From Rheinheimera sp. (GTDB lineage Bacteria; Pseudomonadota; Gammaproteobacteria; Enterobacterales; Alteromonadaceae), in contig NZ_JAUYGV010000001.1 of NCBI RefSeq assembly GCF_030690345.1, positions 310,001-374,000 of the forward strand: DNA of 64,000 bases. The letters are read 5' to 3'. The first letter of the stretch is position 1. Each line of letters opens with the position of its first letter. Shown in pieces: positions 1 to 9,072 of the stretch. The notes under the pieces were generated by a model. That model made no database searches and was not told the origin of the DNA. It worked only from the letters and a program-made list of their open reading frames with translations. The translations under genes and the position numbers were made by a program.

Positions 1-1
1 G

Positions 2-277
2 GCTTACAGTTACGGGCTGTGCTGGGGCGCCTTGCCCTGCGGCCTGGTGTACAGTACCTTGGGCTGGAGTCTGGCCAGTGGCAGCGCTGTACAGGGCGGC
101 TTACTGATGCTGAGCTTTGGTGTTGGTACCCTGCCGGCAATCTTAGTTACCGGCAGTGCCGCCGGTATTCTGAGTAAACTGAAAAACACCTTGTGGCTAC
201 GCTACAGCGCAGCACTTATGTTAGCCATTTATGCCGGTTATACGATTTGGCTTGCTATCCGCCGGCTGGTTTTTTAA
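2..277 (+). CDS. SafE/TauE-like integral membrane protein, C-terminal part
   Basis: The frame is open from the left edge of the window, so only the last 91 residues are present and the true start lies outside. The fragment is very hydrophobic with about three membrane segments. It carries the LPCGLVY motif followed by a Gly-rich helix, as in the SafE/UreH_2 branch of the sulfite exporter TauE/SafE family. In Shewanella and relatives such a gene sits between cytochrome oxidase (cco) assembly genes and fnr/etrA, and fnr follows here after 39 bases. A role in copper or cytochrome oxidase maturation is inferred from that neighbourhood, not from the sequence. Confidence 0.75.
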   Translation, partial: AYSYGLCWGALPCGLVYSTLGWSLASGSAVQGGLLMLSFGVGTLPAILVTGSAAGILSKLKNTLWLRYSAALMLAIYAGYTIWLAIRRLVF

Positions 278-316
278 GCTGGCTATGTTGGAATTCCCGT
301 AAAAGGTAAAAACACC

Positions 317-1033
317 ATGATGCAACGCTCTGCAATAAATTGTCAGGACTGCGGCTTTAGCCAGCTGTGTTTGCCCTTTTCCTTAAACGACGCAGAAATG
401 ACGAAGCTGGATGACATTATTCAGCGCAAGCGACCGCTGCATAAGGGCGACATGTTGTTTGAAGCCGGCAATACGCAAAAATCGTTGTTTGCTATTCGCA
501 CCGGCTCATTTAAAACCTTTACTCTGACCGACCAGGGCGAGCAGCAAATTACCGGCTTTCATCTGCCGGGCGATATTGTTGGTTTTGATGGCCTGCATAA
601 TCAGTTACACCCCAGCTATGCCGAAGCGTTGGAAACCGCCATGGTATGCGAAATTCCGATGCCGAACCTGGACATGTTGCTTGACCAGTTACCACGGCTG
701 CGCCAACAAATGATGCGACTGATGAGCCAGGATATTCAGGCCGATCAGCAAATGATGCTATTGCTGAACCGTAAAACTGCCGAACAAAAACTGGCGACCT
801 TTTTATCGCAACTGGCGCAACGTTTTGCCAGCCGTGGTTTTTCCGCTACGGAGTTTCGCCTGACCATGACCCGCAGCGACATCGGCAACTACCTCGGCTT
901 AACGGTAGAAACCATCAGCCGCTTGCTGAGCAAACTGGATAAAGAACAGCTTATTCAGGTAGATGGCAAACTTATCACCTTAAAAGATCAAGCTGCACTG
1001 AGCAAACTGGGCTCGCTTACCGCGCACTGTTAA
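317..1033 (+). CDS. fnr: Fnr/EtrA-type oxygen-sensing transcriptional regulator
   Basis: This is a 238-residue CRP/FNR-family activator. The N-terminal cluster ligands C9, C12 and C18 (spacing C-x2-C-x5-C) and a fourth cysteine, C111, match the [4Fe-4S] ligands of E. coli FNR, so the protein should dimerise and bind DNA when oxygen is low. A cyclic-nucleotide-binding-type beta roll covers roughly residues 25-140. A helix-turn-helix follows near residues 185-215 ([20 protein letters not shown]), with the E..SR recognition residues typical of FNR. AAAGGT lies about 8 bases before the ATG; a second ATG follows at once and either could be used. The order SafE, fnr, uspE, ttcA is conserved in Shewanella-like genomes. 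Confidence 0.93.
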   Translation: MMQRSAINCQDCGFSQLCLPFSLNDAEMTKLDDIIQRKRPLHKGDMLFEAGNTQKSLFAIRTGSFKTFTLTDQGEQQITGFHLPGDIVGFDGLHNQLHPSYAEALETAMVCEIPMPNLDMLLDQLPRLRQQMMRLMSQDIQADQQMMLLLNRKTAEQKLATFLSQLAQRFASRGFSATEFRLTMTRSDIGNYLGLTVETISRLLSKLDKEQLIQVDGKLITLKDQAALSKLGSLTAHC

Positions 1034-1125
1034 TGCCACCGGCTTTGACCTGGCGCAAGGTTTAGCCCGGCAAAGCAGGCTAATTTGGCTACACTTAAGT
1101 AAAGTTTTTTACTGTGGAGCCTGAT

Positions 1126-2058
1126 ATGTCTGCTTATAACAATGTGCTGGTGGTGCTTGACCCTACCGTAGATCAACAAAAAGCCTTAAACCGCGCTGTG
1201 CAGTTAGCCCGGCTGCAAAGCTGTAAATTAACGGCTTTTTTATCGGTCTATGATTTCTCCTACGAGATGACCACCATGTTATCCGGCGAAGAGCGCGAAT
1301 CGATGCGCCAGGCGGTAATTAAAGACCGTGAGCTGTGGATCAGTGACTTTTTGGCAGCCCCCCGGGCCGGTGGCATTAATATCGATATTAAGGTGGTATG
1401 GCATAACCGGCCGTTTGAAGCAGTAGTGCATGCGGTGCTGGAAGATAACTACGACCTGGTTATTAAGGGCACCCACGACCATGATGTATTGAAATCGATG
1501 ATATTCACCCCAACCGATTGGCATATTCTGCGTAAATGTCCCTGCCCTGTATTACTGGTGAAAGACCATGACTGGCCGCAGGGCGGTAATATTATTGCTG
1601 CCGTTAACGCCGGCAGTGAGCAGGCACATCACTTATCGTTAAATCAGCGGGTAATAACAAAAGCCGGCCAAATGGCGGCCATGCTCAGCGCCCATACCCA
1701 TTTGGTAAATGCCTACCCCGGCACTCCGGTTAATATTGCTATCGAAATTCCTGAGTTCAACCCGCAGGAATATAACAGCACAATGAAACACCACCATATT
1801 GATGCAGTAACAAAACTTGCAAAACAATTTGATATCGACAGCAGCCGTTGCCATGTGCAGGAAGGTATGCCCGAAGATGTGTTACCTGCGATAGCCAGCG
1901 AGCTGGATGCCGAAATGGTCGTAATAGGCACCATAGGCCGCACCGGGTTGTCTGCGGCTATTATCGGTAACACTGCAGAGCATGTCATTGACCGGCTGGA
2001 TTGTGATGTGCTGGCGGTTAAGCCGGCCGATTTTGTTTGCCCGTTACAGAAAGACTGA
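1126..2058 (+). CDS. uspE: Universal stress protein UspE
   Basis: The protein is 310 residues long and consists of two tandem Usp domains (about 4-150 and 155-305), the architecture of E. coli UspE. The second domain ends with a G-x2-G-x9-G-type nucleotide-binding loop ([20 protein letters not shown]). UspE is a cytoplasmic stress protein linked to oxidative and UV resistance, motility and adhesion. I chose the ATG at 1126 over a GTG at 1114 because GGAG at 1116-1119 lies 6 bases before the ATG. It follows fnr by about 90 bases, the same arrangement as in many enterobacteria and Shewanella. Confidence 0.92.
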   Translation: MSAYNNVLVVLDPTVDQQKALNRAVQLARLQSCKLTAFLSVYDFSYEMTTMLSGEERESMRQAVIKDRELWISDFLAAPRAGGINIDIKVVWHNRPFEAVVHAVLEDNYDLVIKGTHDHDVLKSMIFTPTDWHILRKCPCPVLLVKDHDWPQGGNIIAAVNAGSEQAHHLSLNQRVITKAGQMAAMLSAHTHLVNAYPGTPVNIAIEIPEFNPQEYNSTMKHHHIDAVTKLAKQFDIDSSRCHVQEGMPEDVLPAIASELDAEMVVIGTIGRTGLSAAIIGNTAEHVIDRLDCDVLAVKPADFVCPLQKD

Positions 2059-2077
2059 GTTTTACTGCTGCACCGCT

Positions 2078-2105
2078 TTGGTTATGGCGCGCGCTTAGCT
2101 ATAAT
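2078..2105 (+). promoter_or_regulatory. Candidate sigma-70 promoter of ttcA
   Basis: A perfect TATAAT at 2100-2105 is preceded, after 16 bases, by TTGGTT at 2078-2083 (consensus TTGACA). It lies in the gap between uspE and ttcA and would start transcription about 25 bases before the ttcA ATG. This is a visual match only. Confidence 0.5.
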
Positions 2106-2137
2106 GTGCGCCATTTTTGTTTCCGGTAGCAGTAGTT

Positions 2138-3064
2138 ATGACTCACGCAGCGCAAGCTAAAGCTCAATATAATCTGAATAAACTTCATAAACGCCTGCGC
2201 CGCGGCGTGGGACAGGCTATTGCCGATTTCAATATGATTGAAGAAGGCGATAAAATTATGGTGTGTTTGTCCGGCGGTAAGGACTCTTACACCTTGTTGG
2301 ATATTCTGCTTAATTTACAGCAGTCTGCACCAATCAACTTTGCTATCGTAGCGGTTAACTTAGATCAGAAACAGCCGGGCTTTCCGGCTGATGTGCTGCC
2401 CGCTTACCTGAGTGCTATTGGTGTCGACTTTACCATTGTCAACGAAGATACCTACAGTATCGTCAAAGACAAGATTCCCGAGGGCAAAACCACCTGCTCA
2501 CTGTGCTCGCGCTTGCGCCGCGGTATTTTGTACCGTACTGCCAAAGAGCTGGGCGCCACCAAAATTGCGCTGGGCCACCATCGTGATGATATGCTGGAAA
2601 CACTGTTTTTAAACATGTTTTACGGCGGCAAGATGAAGTCAATGCCACCTAAGCTGGTCAGTGATAACGGTGAGCATATTGTGATCCGGCCGCTGGCGTA
2701 CTGCAAAGAGAAAGACATTGAAAAATATGCTATCGCCCGCGAATTTCCGATTATTCCGTGTAATCTGTGCGGCTCGCAGGATGGTTTGCAACGCCAGGTA
2801 GTAAAAGAAATGCTGCAAGACTGGGATAAACGCTTTCCGGGCCGCATAGAAACCATGTTTCAGGCCATGCAGAATATAGTGCCGTCGCACATGATTGATA
2901 AAACGCTGTTTAATTTTGCCGGCCTGACAAAGGACACAGAGCTTAGCGAACGCGATACTGCCTTTGACAAAGTGGCAGTACCTGCCATCCCTGTTGGCCT
3001 GGCAGGCGATGAAGACGTGGCCGCGCTGCCGGATAATCCGGCGCAGATTATCGCGTTAAGTTAA
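2138..3064 (+). CDS. ttcA: tRNA 2-thiocytidine(32) synthetase TtcA
   Basis: This 308-residue cytoplasmic enzyme uses ATP and a sulfur donor to thiolate C32 of certain tRNAs. The PP-loop motif SGGKDS is at residues 45-50. The CxxC pair CSLC lies in the middle of the protein and CNLC further on, matching the cysteines that hold the TtcA Fe-S cluster. The body is collinear with E. coli TtcA ([18 protein letters not shown] near the N-terminus). The ATG at 2138 fits the family start; a TTG at 2117 would add seven unlikely residues. The last 40 or so residues are poorly conserved. It faces the convergent DUF2987 gene 13 bases away. Confidence 0.95.
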   Translation: MTHAAQAKAQYNLNKLHKRLRRGVGQAIADFNMIEEGDKIMVCLSGGKDSYTLLDILLNLQQSAPINFAIVAVNLDQKQPGFPADVLPAYLSAIGVDFTIVNEDTYSIVKDKIPEGKTTCSLCSRLRRGILYRTAKELGATKIALGHHRDDMLETLFLNMFYGGKMKSMPPKLVSDNGEHIVIRPLAYCKEKDIEKYAIAREFPIIPCNLCGSQDGLQRQVVKEMLQDWDKRFPGRIETMFQAMQNIVPSHMIDKTLFNFAGLTKDTELSERDTAFDKVAVPAIPVGLAGDEDVAALPDNPAQIIALS

Positions 3065-3067
3065 AAT

Positions 3068-3094
3068 ACAGCGCAGCTTACTGCGTTGCGCTGT
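3068..3094. terminator. Possible hairpin between converging ttcA and DUF2987 genes
   Basis: ACAGCGCA (3068-3075) and TGCGCTGT (3087-3094) can pair as an 8-bp stem around an 11-base loop, just after the ttcA stop and across the end of the converging gene. There is no clear T-tract on either side, so an intrinsic terminator is only a suggestion. Confidence 0.3.
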
Positions 3095-3725
3095 CAATTA
3101 ACGGCAGCAAATACACCGGCCGCTGGCTGAATTGCCAACGGCTGTCTGCAGCTAAACTGCTGCTAAGACGAATATAACAGCGCTTGTCACTGCACTGTGT
3201 TGCCTCTGCCGCCCCTGCCGACATCTGTGGCGGTGTTACCACATCGGCAAACTCGACAATTACCCCGCTGACATCCGGCAACCAGCGTTTGCTAATACCG
3301 GCCATATCATCCAGCAATATGTCAAATTGGCTGCGATAGTGCTGTATATCCTGCAGCGTTAGCTCCGTTGCCAGCCGCATACGCGAGCGCAGGCGAAATT
3401 GCACCTGGCATGGCTCAGCATTATCGGCCAGCAGCACCTGCAAAATGGCATTACTGTCTTTTAACGCCTCATCGTACGGCAAACTGATTTCGCCGTTACC
3501 GGCAATATCCAGCTTTATATCATGCCGGTCACTTTTCAGGCCCAAGCCATAGTATTTACAGGGCTGGCCACTGCGCTCGCCAATCAGCGCAAACGCCAGC
3601 GTAATATCACTGTACTCAGGCTGCTGCAGTTTTTTCATTCGCTGGTAAAAACTGTTGTAGTTCAGCAGTAAATCGGCAGACACTGATGCCGGCAACAGCA
3701 GCATCAGAGCGGCAACATAACGCAT
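3078..3725 (-). CDS. DUF2987 family secreted protein
   Basis: The protein has 215 residues with a clean signal peptide (MRYVAALMLLLPASVSA). The body resembles DUF2987 proteins of Shewanella and Alteromonas: an N-terminal LNY.SFY.RMKKL stretch, a QPCKYYGLGL segment, and paired cysteines (about C56/C105 and C177/C182) that could form disulfides in the periplasm. The function of the family is unknown. Its ATG follows the stop of the upstream glucosaminidase gene by one base, so the two are almost certainly co-transcribed. A role in murein turnover is inferred from that pairing only. Confidence 0.75.
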   Translation of the reverse strand: MRYVAALMLLLPASVSADLLLNYNSFYQRMKKLQQPEYSDITLAFALIGERSGQPCKYYGLGLKSDRHDIKLDIAGNGEISLPYDEALKDSNAILQVLLADNAEPCQVQFRLRSRMRLATELTLQDIQHYRSQFDILLDDMAGISKRWLPDVSGVIVEFADVVTPPQMSAGAAEATQCSDKRCYIRLSSSLAADSRWQFSQRPVYLLPLIDSATQ

Positions 3726-3726
3726 A

Positions 3727-4590
3727 TTATTCTTCCAGTAATTTGCGGTTAAAGCGGATCATGCCGCTTATTTCAGCGATATAATCTTCACCGCGTTCAG
3801 AGTACGAGCCAAGCCCCGCCGCCAACGCCACACCACTTACCGGTTTACCTTCAGCGCGCAAACGGGCGCGTATTACCCGCAATGACTCGTAAGTATGAAA
3901 GGTATTTAAGTTGTAAAAGTAGCTTTTTATACTGGCAGCAGGGTTGGCAAATTTTGCCACCTCATGATAGCTACCCTCAACACGCTCCTGCGGTACCAAG
4001 CCACAGCCTTCGCGAAAACACCACTGGCCGAAAAAGTTATAGCCCTCTACCGCAAAACGGCTGGTGCCCCAGGCTGATTCATTCGCCGCCTGCATTAACA
4101 CCAGGGTATCGGGAACAATATCCACCCGCTTCAGTAATTCCTGCAACATGCTTTGGTCAGTTTCCGCCACTTCCATGCGAAATTCATCGTACAAGCTGTA
4201 TAAAAACGCATATTCTTCCAACGAAATACGCATACGCTTTTCTTTTTTCTGTTGTATTTCAATTAATTGCCGACGTAATGAGCGTAACCGTGCGTTTTCG
4301 CGTTTTACATAAGGCCGTAAGTAATTAAAGAACGCCCGTTTTTTGGCGGTGGTATCGCTGTACTGGTTAAAATCCGGTAAAGCAACAAACGGCGGTGCGG
4401 CAGAAGTATAAGCCAGCCGCTGCAATACCTTTTTCTTATCAGCATCATTTAGCGCAGTGATCCGTGACGGTTTTTGCCAATCCTCCAGCGAGTCTAACTG
4501 CTGCACCGGCTCAAGCTCGGTAAAAGGGCTGATAAACGCCAGCACCACGACGAACCAAAAAGCTGTAATAATGATTTTTTTCAATAACAT
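3727..4590 (-). CDS. Bax-like glucosaminidase domain protein
   Basis: This 287-residue protein has one N-terminal membrane anchor (IIITAFWFVVVLAFIS) and a periplasmic glucosaminidase/lysozyme-like domain in the C-terminal half. The segment AANESAWGTSRFA contains the glutamate expected as catalytic acid in Bax and FlgJ-type beta-N-acetylglucosaminidases. It is followed by the NFFGQWCF and SYFYNLNTFHTYESLR blocks typical of Bax. It should cleave glycan strands of peptidoglycan. It is the first gene of a two-gene operon with the DUF2987 gene, with a weak AGGTGA ribosome site before the ATG. Confidence 0.85.
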   Translation of the reverse strand: MLLKKIIITAFWFVVVLAFISPFTELEPVQQLDSLEDWQKPSRITALNDADKKKVLQRLAYTSAAPPFVALPDFNQYSDTTAKKRAFFNYLRPYVKRENARLRSLRRQLIEIQQKKEKRMRISLEEYAFLYSLYDEFRMEVAETDQSMLQELLKRVDIVPDTLVLMQAANESAWGTSRFAVEGYNFFGQWCFREGCGLVPQERVEGSYHEVAKFANPAASIKSYFYNLNTFHTYESLRVIRARLRAEGKPVSGVALAAGLGSYSERGEDYIAEISGMIRFNRKLLEE

Positions 4591-4782
4591 CCATCACCTG
4601 TGAGTTACTCTTCTTGCTACAGCCGTTTTGCTGTAGCGGTAACCTGTTTGTTATAACAGAGCGCGGCATTTTACCTGTGCCCGGCTATTTATACGACCAA
4701 AAACTGATTTTGGTTAGTTTTTTTGCAAAAACGCAGCGCCATCCATTGCAAAGCGGCGGCAGTTATGTGAAAACAGATAGCT

Positions 4783-4798
4783 ACAGCTATATAGCTGT
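4783..4798. promoter_or_regulatory. Perfect 16-bp palindrome upstream of alaA
   Basis: ACAGCTATATAGCTGT is a perfect dyad ending 38 bases before the alaA start, in the 246-base gap between the divergent bax-like gene and alaA. The position fits an operator over or next to the alaA promoter. In E. coli alaA is controlled by the leucine-responsive protein Lrp, but this dyad is not an obvious Lrp site. The rest of the gap shows AT-rich sequence and no convincing gene. Confidence 0.4.
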
Positions 4799-4836
4799 CC
4801 GGACGGATAAAAAACGGAGACATTAAGGTCGTTGTT

Positions 4837-6051
4837 ATGAAACCCATTGAGCGCTCAACAAAATTAGACGGTGTCTGTTATGACATCCGTGGTCCTGTAG
4901 CCCAGGAAGCCAAACGCATGGAAGAGGAAGGCCACCGCATCCTCAAATTAAATATCGGCAACCCGGCGCCCTTTGGTTTTGAAGCACCGGACGAAATTCT
5001 TAAACATGTGATCCATAACCTGCCCACTGCCCAGGGCTACTCCGACTCGCAAGGCATTTACCCGGCGCGGGTGGCCGTGGCGCAGTATTATCAGCAGCGT
5101 GGTATTTTGGGTGCAGACGCCGATGATGTGTATATCGGCAATGGTGTGTCTGAGTTAATTTTAATGTCGCTGCAGGCATTGCTGAACAACGGTGATGAAG
5201 TACTGGTGCCCTCACCTGACTATCCGCTGTGGACCGCAGCGGTGAACCTGGCTGGTGGCAAAGCGCTGCATTACCGCTGTGACGAGCAACAGGACTGGTA
5301 CCCGGATCTTGGCGATATTAAAGAAAAAATCAGCAAAAGAACCAAAGCTATAGTGCTGATTAACCCGAACAACCCCACCGGGGCGGTGTACGACAAAGCC
5401 TTTTTGCTTGAACTGCTGAAAATTGCCCGCGAGCACCGTTTGGTGGTGCTAAGCGATGAGATTTACGACAAAGTCTTATACGACGGCACTGAGCACGTCA
5501 GTACCGCCTCGCTGGCCGATGACTTGATTATGCTGACCTTTGGCGGCTTATCAAAAAATTACCGTATTGCCGGCTTTCGTGTTGGCTGGTTATTTATCTC
5601 CGGTGCAAAAAATCTGGCGCGCAATTATATCGAAGGCCTGAACGTACTGGCATCAATGCGGCTGTGTGCCAATGTGCCGTGCCAACACGCAGTGCAAACT
5701 GCACTGGGCGGCTATCAAAGCATTAACGAGCTGGTGGTGCCGGGCGGGCGTTTATATGAGCAAATGGATTTAGCCCACAGGCTGGTGACACAGATTGACG
5801 GCATAAGCTGCATGCGGCCCAAAGGCGCCATGTATTTATTCCCGAAAATTGACCGCAAGAAGTTCCGCATTAAAGACGACGAGCTGTTTGTATTGGATTT
5901 TCTGCGCCAACACAAAGTACTGCTGGTGCATGGCCGCGCGTTTAACTGGCCGGAGCCGGATCACTTTCGTATCGTGTTCCTGCCACATAAAGAGCAACTG
6001 GAAGCCGCTATCGGCAAGCTGGCGCAGTTCTTACCCGGCTACAGCCAATAA
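4837..6051 (+). CDS. alaA: Glutamate-pyruvate aminotransferase AlaA
   Basis: The protein has 404 residues, the length of E. coli AlaA. It is a PLP-dependent class I/II aminotransferase that makes alanine from pyruvate and glutamate in the cytoplasm. Landmarks are INPNNPTGAVYD, the DEIYDKVLYDG block, and LSKNYRIAGFRVGW, in which the lysine should hold PLP; FRIVFLP near the C-terminus contains the substrate-carboxylate arginine. The N-terminus IERSTKLDGVCYDIRGPV is very characteristic of AlaA. The gene stands alone between divergent bax and convergent CDF genes and is followed by a good terminator. Confidence 0.95.
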   Translation: MKPIERSTKLDGVCYDIRGPVAQEAKRMEEEGHRILKLNIGNPAPFGFEAPDEILKHVIHNLPTAQGYSDSQGIYPARVAVAQYYQQRGILGADADDVYIGNGVSELILMSLQALLNNGDEVLVPSPDYPLWTAAVNLAGGKALHYRCDEQQDWYPDLGDIKEKISKRTKAIVLINPNNPTGAVYDKAFLLELLKIAREHRLVVLSDEIYDKVLYDGTEHVSTASLADDLIMLTFGGLSKNYRIAGFRVGWLFISGAKNLARNYIEGLNVLASMRLCANVPCQHAVQTALGGYQSINELVVPGGRLYEQMDLAHRLVTQIDGISCMRPKGAMYLFPKIDRKKFRIKDDELFVLDFLRQHKVLLVHGRAFNWPEPDHFRIVFLPHKEQLEAAIGKLAQFLPGYSQ

Positions 6052-6064
6052 TCTCTTTACGTAC

Positions 6065-6090
6065 AAGGCAGCCTGGCTGCCTTTTTATTT
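6065..6090 (+). terminator. Intrinsic terminator of alaA
   Basis: The inverted arms GGCAGCC and GGCTGCC are separated by one base, with flanking AA/TT extending the stem, and are followed by TTTTTATTT. It begins 13 bases after the alaA stop and overlaps the end of the converging CDF gene. Confidence 0.8.
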
Positions 6091-7023
6091 CGCGTCGCGA
6101 CAGGTCTCACCGCTGATTTCAAATTCTACCGTGGTATGGCTCAGTTGATAGGGTGCCAGTACTTCAGCTATCTGCTGTTTGTAGGCTAATTGCCGCTCAA
6201 GCTCTGTTGGCGTGGCTATTTCAACATGCATGGTCAGTACATGCTGTTCACCATCGAGTGACCACAGATGCAAATGGTGAATTGATTTTACAAAGTCCAG
6301 CTCAGCCAACTGTACGCTGATCTGCTGCTGCAAGGCAGGGTCCGGTGTTACCTGTAAAAACAACGCCAGCGTTTGGCGCAGGCTTTTCAGTACATTGAGC
6401 AAGATAAACAGCGTAAAACCGATACACAGTGCAGGGTCAAGCCAGGCCCAACCGGTAAAGTACATCAGTACAGAGCCCAACAGCACGGCAACCCAACCTA
6501 ATACATCCTCCAGCAAATGCCAGCTGAGCACCTTTTCGTTTTGGGTTTTACCACCACGCAAACGCAGCACCGCAACACCATTAACGGCAACACCCAAAAT
6601 CGCCAGCGCAAACATGCCGCCCACATGCGGCAGTTGCGGCTGCCATAAACGTGGTATGGCCTCAGACAGTACCCAGGCCGAGCCTGACAACAAAATAAGA
6701 CCGCTGATTAGCGCACTAAGCAGCGACCAGCGCCGGTAACCATAGCTATAACGCTGAGTGGGCTGCTTCGCCGCTACTTTGCTGGCAATCCAGGCAAAGC
6801 CTATGGCCAGGCTGTCGCCCAAGTCATGAATAGCATCGGCAATAATCGCCACACTATTGGTTAAGATCCCGCCGACAATCTCAATTAAGGCAAAGCCGAA
6901 GTTAAGCCAAAATGCCAGCGCGATATTACTGCTTTCACTGTGGTGCGAATGATGGTGACCATGCTGGCTGTGGCCATGCGAGTGACCGCTGTGCGAATGC
7001 TTGTGTTGTTGCGGTGCTGTCAT
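6085..7023 (-). CDS. Cation diffusion facilitator family metal exporter
   Basis: This 312-residue inner-membrane antiporter should export Zn2+ or a similar divalent ion in exchange for protons. The N-terminus is a His-rich metal-binding tail (about 14 His in the first 30 residues). Six membrane segments follow, with the paired site motifs HDLGD (TM2) and HLLED (TM5); the HxxxD/HxxxD pairing favours zinc over manganese. A C-terminal cytoplasmic domain of about 90 residues ends the protein (HHLHLWSLDGEQHVLTMHVE), as in the CzcD/ZitB branch. It is divergent from alsT with about 150 bases between them. Confidence 0.9.
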   Translation of the reverse strand: MTAPQQHKHSHSGHSHGHSQHGHHHSHHSESSNIALAFWLNFGFALIEIVGGILTNSVAIIADAIHDLGDSLAIGFAWIASKVAAKQPTQRYSYGYRRWSLLSALISGLILLSGSAWVLSEAIPRLWQPQLPHVGGMFALAILGVAVNGVAVLRLRGGKTQNEKVLSWHLLEDVLGWVAVLLGSVLMYFTGWAWLDPALCIGFTLFILLNVLKSLRQTLALFLQVTPDPALQQQISVQLAELDFVKSIHHLHLWSLDGEQHVLTMHVEIATPTELERQLAYKQQIAEVLAPYQLSHTTVEFEISGETCRDAK

Positions 7024-7177
7024 AGTAAATGCCCGGAGTTATGCTTGCGCCAGCATAAGAGCAAAGTCGCGTTGATACAATCGGCAGCAGCGGCTTTACT
7101 ATAATTTCTTGTTTCTGTTGCCATTACACAGTAGTCTTGCAGCATTTAATGGCCGTCCATACCGCTGAAGTTAACGC

Positions 7178-8572
7178 ATGACTACCGATTTTTCGTTTCA
7201 ACACGCTTTTGAAAGCCTGACGTCAAAGCTTGCTGCTGTAGTGTTTTACGCCTTTGACATTAATGGTGTAGCTATTCCTATGGTACTGATTTGGCTCATC
7301 AGCGGTGCCCTGGTATTTACCTGCTATCTGGGTTTTATTAACGTGCGCGGCTTTGCCCATGCTATCCGTTTGCTGAAAAACAATAAACGCAGTAGCGAAA
7401 CAGGGGAAATTACGCCATTTCAGGCACTGAGCACCGCTCTGTCCGGTACTGTGGGTACCGGAAATATTGCCGGTGTGGCGGTTGCTATCAGCCTGGGTGG
7501 CCCGGGGGCGACCTTTTGGATGATTGTCGCCGGTTTATTGGGTATGTCCACCAAGTTTGTTGAATGTACGCTGGCGGTAAAATACCGGCAAATAAATGCT
7601 GACGGCAGCGTGTCCGGCGGCCCGATGTATTATATCAAAGCCGCGCTGGATAAATTTAACCTGCCACTTGCCGGTACTGTACTGGCGATGGCTTTTTCGG
7701 TGTTCGTTATTTTCGGCTCTGCCGGTTTTGTGCATGTTAATCAGGGTTTTGTCCAGGTAAAAACCGTAACCGGTTTTGATAATGCCTGGTTGTTTGGTGC
7801 TGTCTATGCGTTGTTAGTTGGCGCTGTTATTATCGGCGGTTTAAAAAGTATTGCCCGGGTTACCAGCAAATTAGTGCCGCTGATGTGTGGTATTTATCTG
7901 CTGGCCTCGTTAATTGTGATGCTAACCCATGCCAGCGCAATTCCGGCAGCATTATGGCTGATAGTGCAAGGCGCTTTTACGCCTGAAGCCGGCTACGGCG
8001 GTTTTATTGGTGTGCTTATTCAAGGCTTTCGCCGCGCGGCCTACTCTAATGAAGCCGGTATTGGCTCCTCACCTATTGCCCATGCTGCAGCACAAACCAA
8101 AGACCCGGTAAGCCAGGGCTTTGTCGGCCTGCTGGAGCCTTTTATTGATACCGTCGTTATTTGTACCATTACAGCCCTGGTTATTATTTTAACCGGCGCT
8201 TATCAAACCCCGGGCCTGGATGGCGTGCAAATTACTTCCGGCGCTTTTGCATCGGTGTTCAGTTGGTTTCCGTGGGTGTTAATGGTGGCGTTGTTGCTGT
8301 TTGGTTTTTCTACTGTAATTAGTTGGTCGTATTATGGCATGACCGGCTGGCGCTACCTGGTAGGCCAGGACAAACGCTTAACGCAGCTGTATAAAGTGCT
8401 GTTTTGTTTCATTGTGTCGATGGGCGCAGTACCCAATGTAATGGCAGTGTTCGACTTTATCGATTCAATGATTTTCTTAATGGCGGTACCGAATATTCTG
8501 GCGCTATATCTGCTGTTACCTGAAGTAAAAGCAGATCTGAAGGCCTATTGGCAAAAACAGCAGGCGCGTTAA
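7178..8572 (+). CDS. Alanine/glycine:cation symporter (AGCS family)
   Basis: The 464-residue polytopic protein belongs to the AGCS (AlsT/DagA) family of Na+- or H+-coupled alanine and glycine carriers. The diagnostic N-terminal block is TALSGTVGTGNIAGVAVAI. The RAAYSNEAGIGSSPIAHAAA stretch in the middle and GFSTVISWSYYG near the C-terminus are also signature regions. About eleven membrane segments are visible. The start at 7178 has only a weak GAAG ribosome site. Its last 4 bases overlap the end of the converging yebG gene. Together with alaA nearby it suggests alanine handling is clustered here. Confidence 0.92.
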   Translation: MTTDFSFQHAFESLTSKLAAVVFYAFDINGVAIPMVLIWLISGALVFTCYLGFINVRGFAHAIRLLKNNKRSSETGEITPFQALSTALSGTVGTGNIAGVAVAISLGGPGATFWMIVAGLLGMSTKFVECTLAVKYRQINADGSVSGGPMYYIKAALDKFNLPLAGTVLAMAFSVFVIFGSAGFVHVNQGFVQVKTVTGFDNAWLFGAVYALLVGAVIIGGLKSIARVTSKLVPLMCGIYLLASLIVMLTHASAIPAALWLIVQGAFTPEAGYGGFIGVLIQGFRRAAYSNEAGIGSSPIAHAAAQTKDPVSQGFVGLLEPFIDTVVICTITALVIILTGAYQTPGLDGVQITSGAFASVFSWFPWVLMVALLLFGFSTVISWSYYGMTGWRYLVGQDKRLTQLYKVLFCFIVSMGAVPNVMAVFDFIDSMIFLMAVPNILALYLLLPEVKADLKAYWQKQQAR

Positions 8573-8877
8573 GCGGCCTGCTCTACTGCAGCAATTTTAG
8601 TTTTCGCTGCCTTTTCTGTTTTATCCACTTTGTCGGCTTTAACGGCCGGCTTTTTGGCACCCAAAGCTACCAGCAAATTGTCTTTTTGTTGCGCCATATA
8701 CAGCGCCAGCGCTTCTGTTAACTGCTCGTCGGCGATCAGTGTGCTGGCAGCTAAAAAGTGCGTCAGTTCATCAGCGGTATCAAGCATTTTGTCATAAGCA
8801 TCGGCTTCCGCTTTAGAAGTAAAAGTCATCTTTTCTGCTCCGTTTCTTTCTACTACGTACTTAATAATAACAGCCAT
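8569..8877 (-). CDS. yebG: YebG family SOS-response protein
   Basis: The protein has 102 residues and starts MAVIIKYVVERNGAEKMTF, the YebG signature. In E. coli YebG is a DNA-damage-inducible protein of unknown mechanism under LexA and cAMP control. The last 25 residues are Lys/Ala-rich and variable. A near-consensus LexA box lies about 20 bases upstream of its start, so SOS regulation is directly supported by the sequence. Confidence 0.93.
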   Translation of the reverse strand: MAVIIKYVVERNGAEKMTFTSKAEADAYDKMLDTADELTHFLAASTLIADEQLTEALALYMAQQKDNLLVALGAKKPAVKADKVDKTEKAAKTKIAAVEQAA

Positions 8878-8898
8878 GGCGTTTCCCCCTGATTAATT

Positions 8899-8918
8899 TA
8901 CTGTTATTTTATACAGTA
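8899..8918 (-). promoter_or_regulatory. LexA (SOS) box of yebG
   Basis: TACTGTTATTTTATACAGTA matches the E. coli LexA consensus CTGT-N8-ACAG exactly, with the flanking TA on both sides and an all-A/T core. It ends 22 bases before the yebG start on the minus strand. Confidence 0.92.
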
Positions 8919-9072
8919 TAAAAACCGGCTTGTCGAACGCTTTTTTAAACAGCCTTTATCACTTTTGCCACTATAGTCGGACTCGAAGTTTAACCACAGT
9001 TGGCGTACTATAGCGCATATGAGTACGCCATCGCGCTTTATGGTTTAGCTGTTTGAATTGACAAGGAATACT

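Noticed and set aside
1045-1058. TTGAC-N4-CGCAA upstream of uspE as an FNR site
   Set aside because: Only seven of ten key positions match TTGAT-N4-ATCAA and one half is poor; too weak to annotate.
4614-4826. 70-codon open frame upstream of alaA
   Set aside because: No ribosome site, odd composition, and it covers the palindrome and promoter region of alaA; likely chance.
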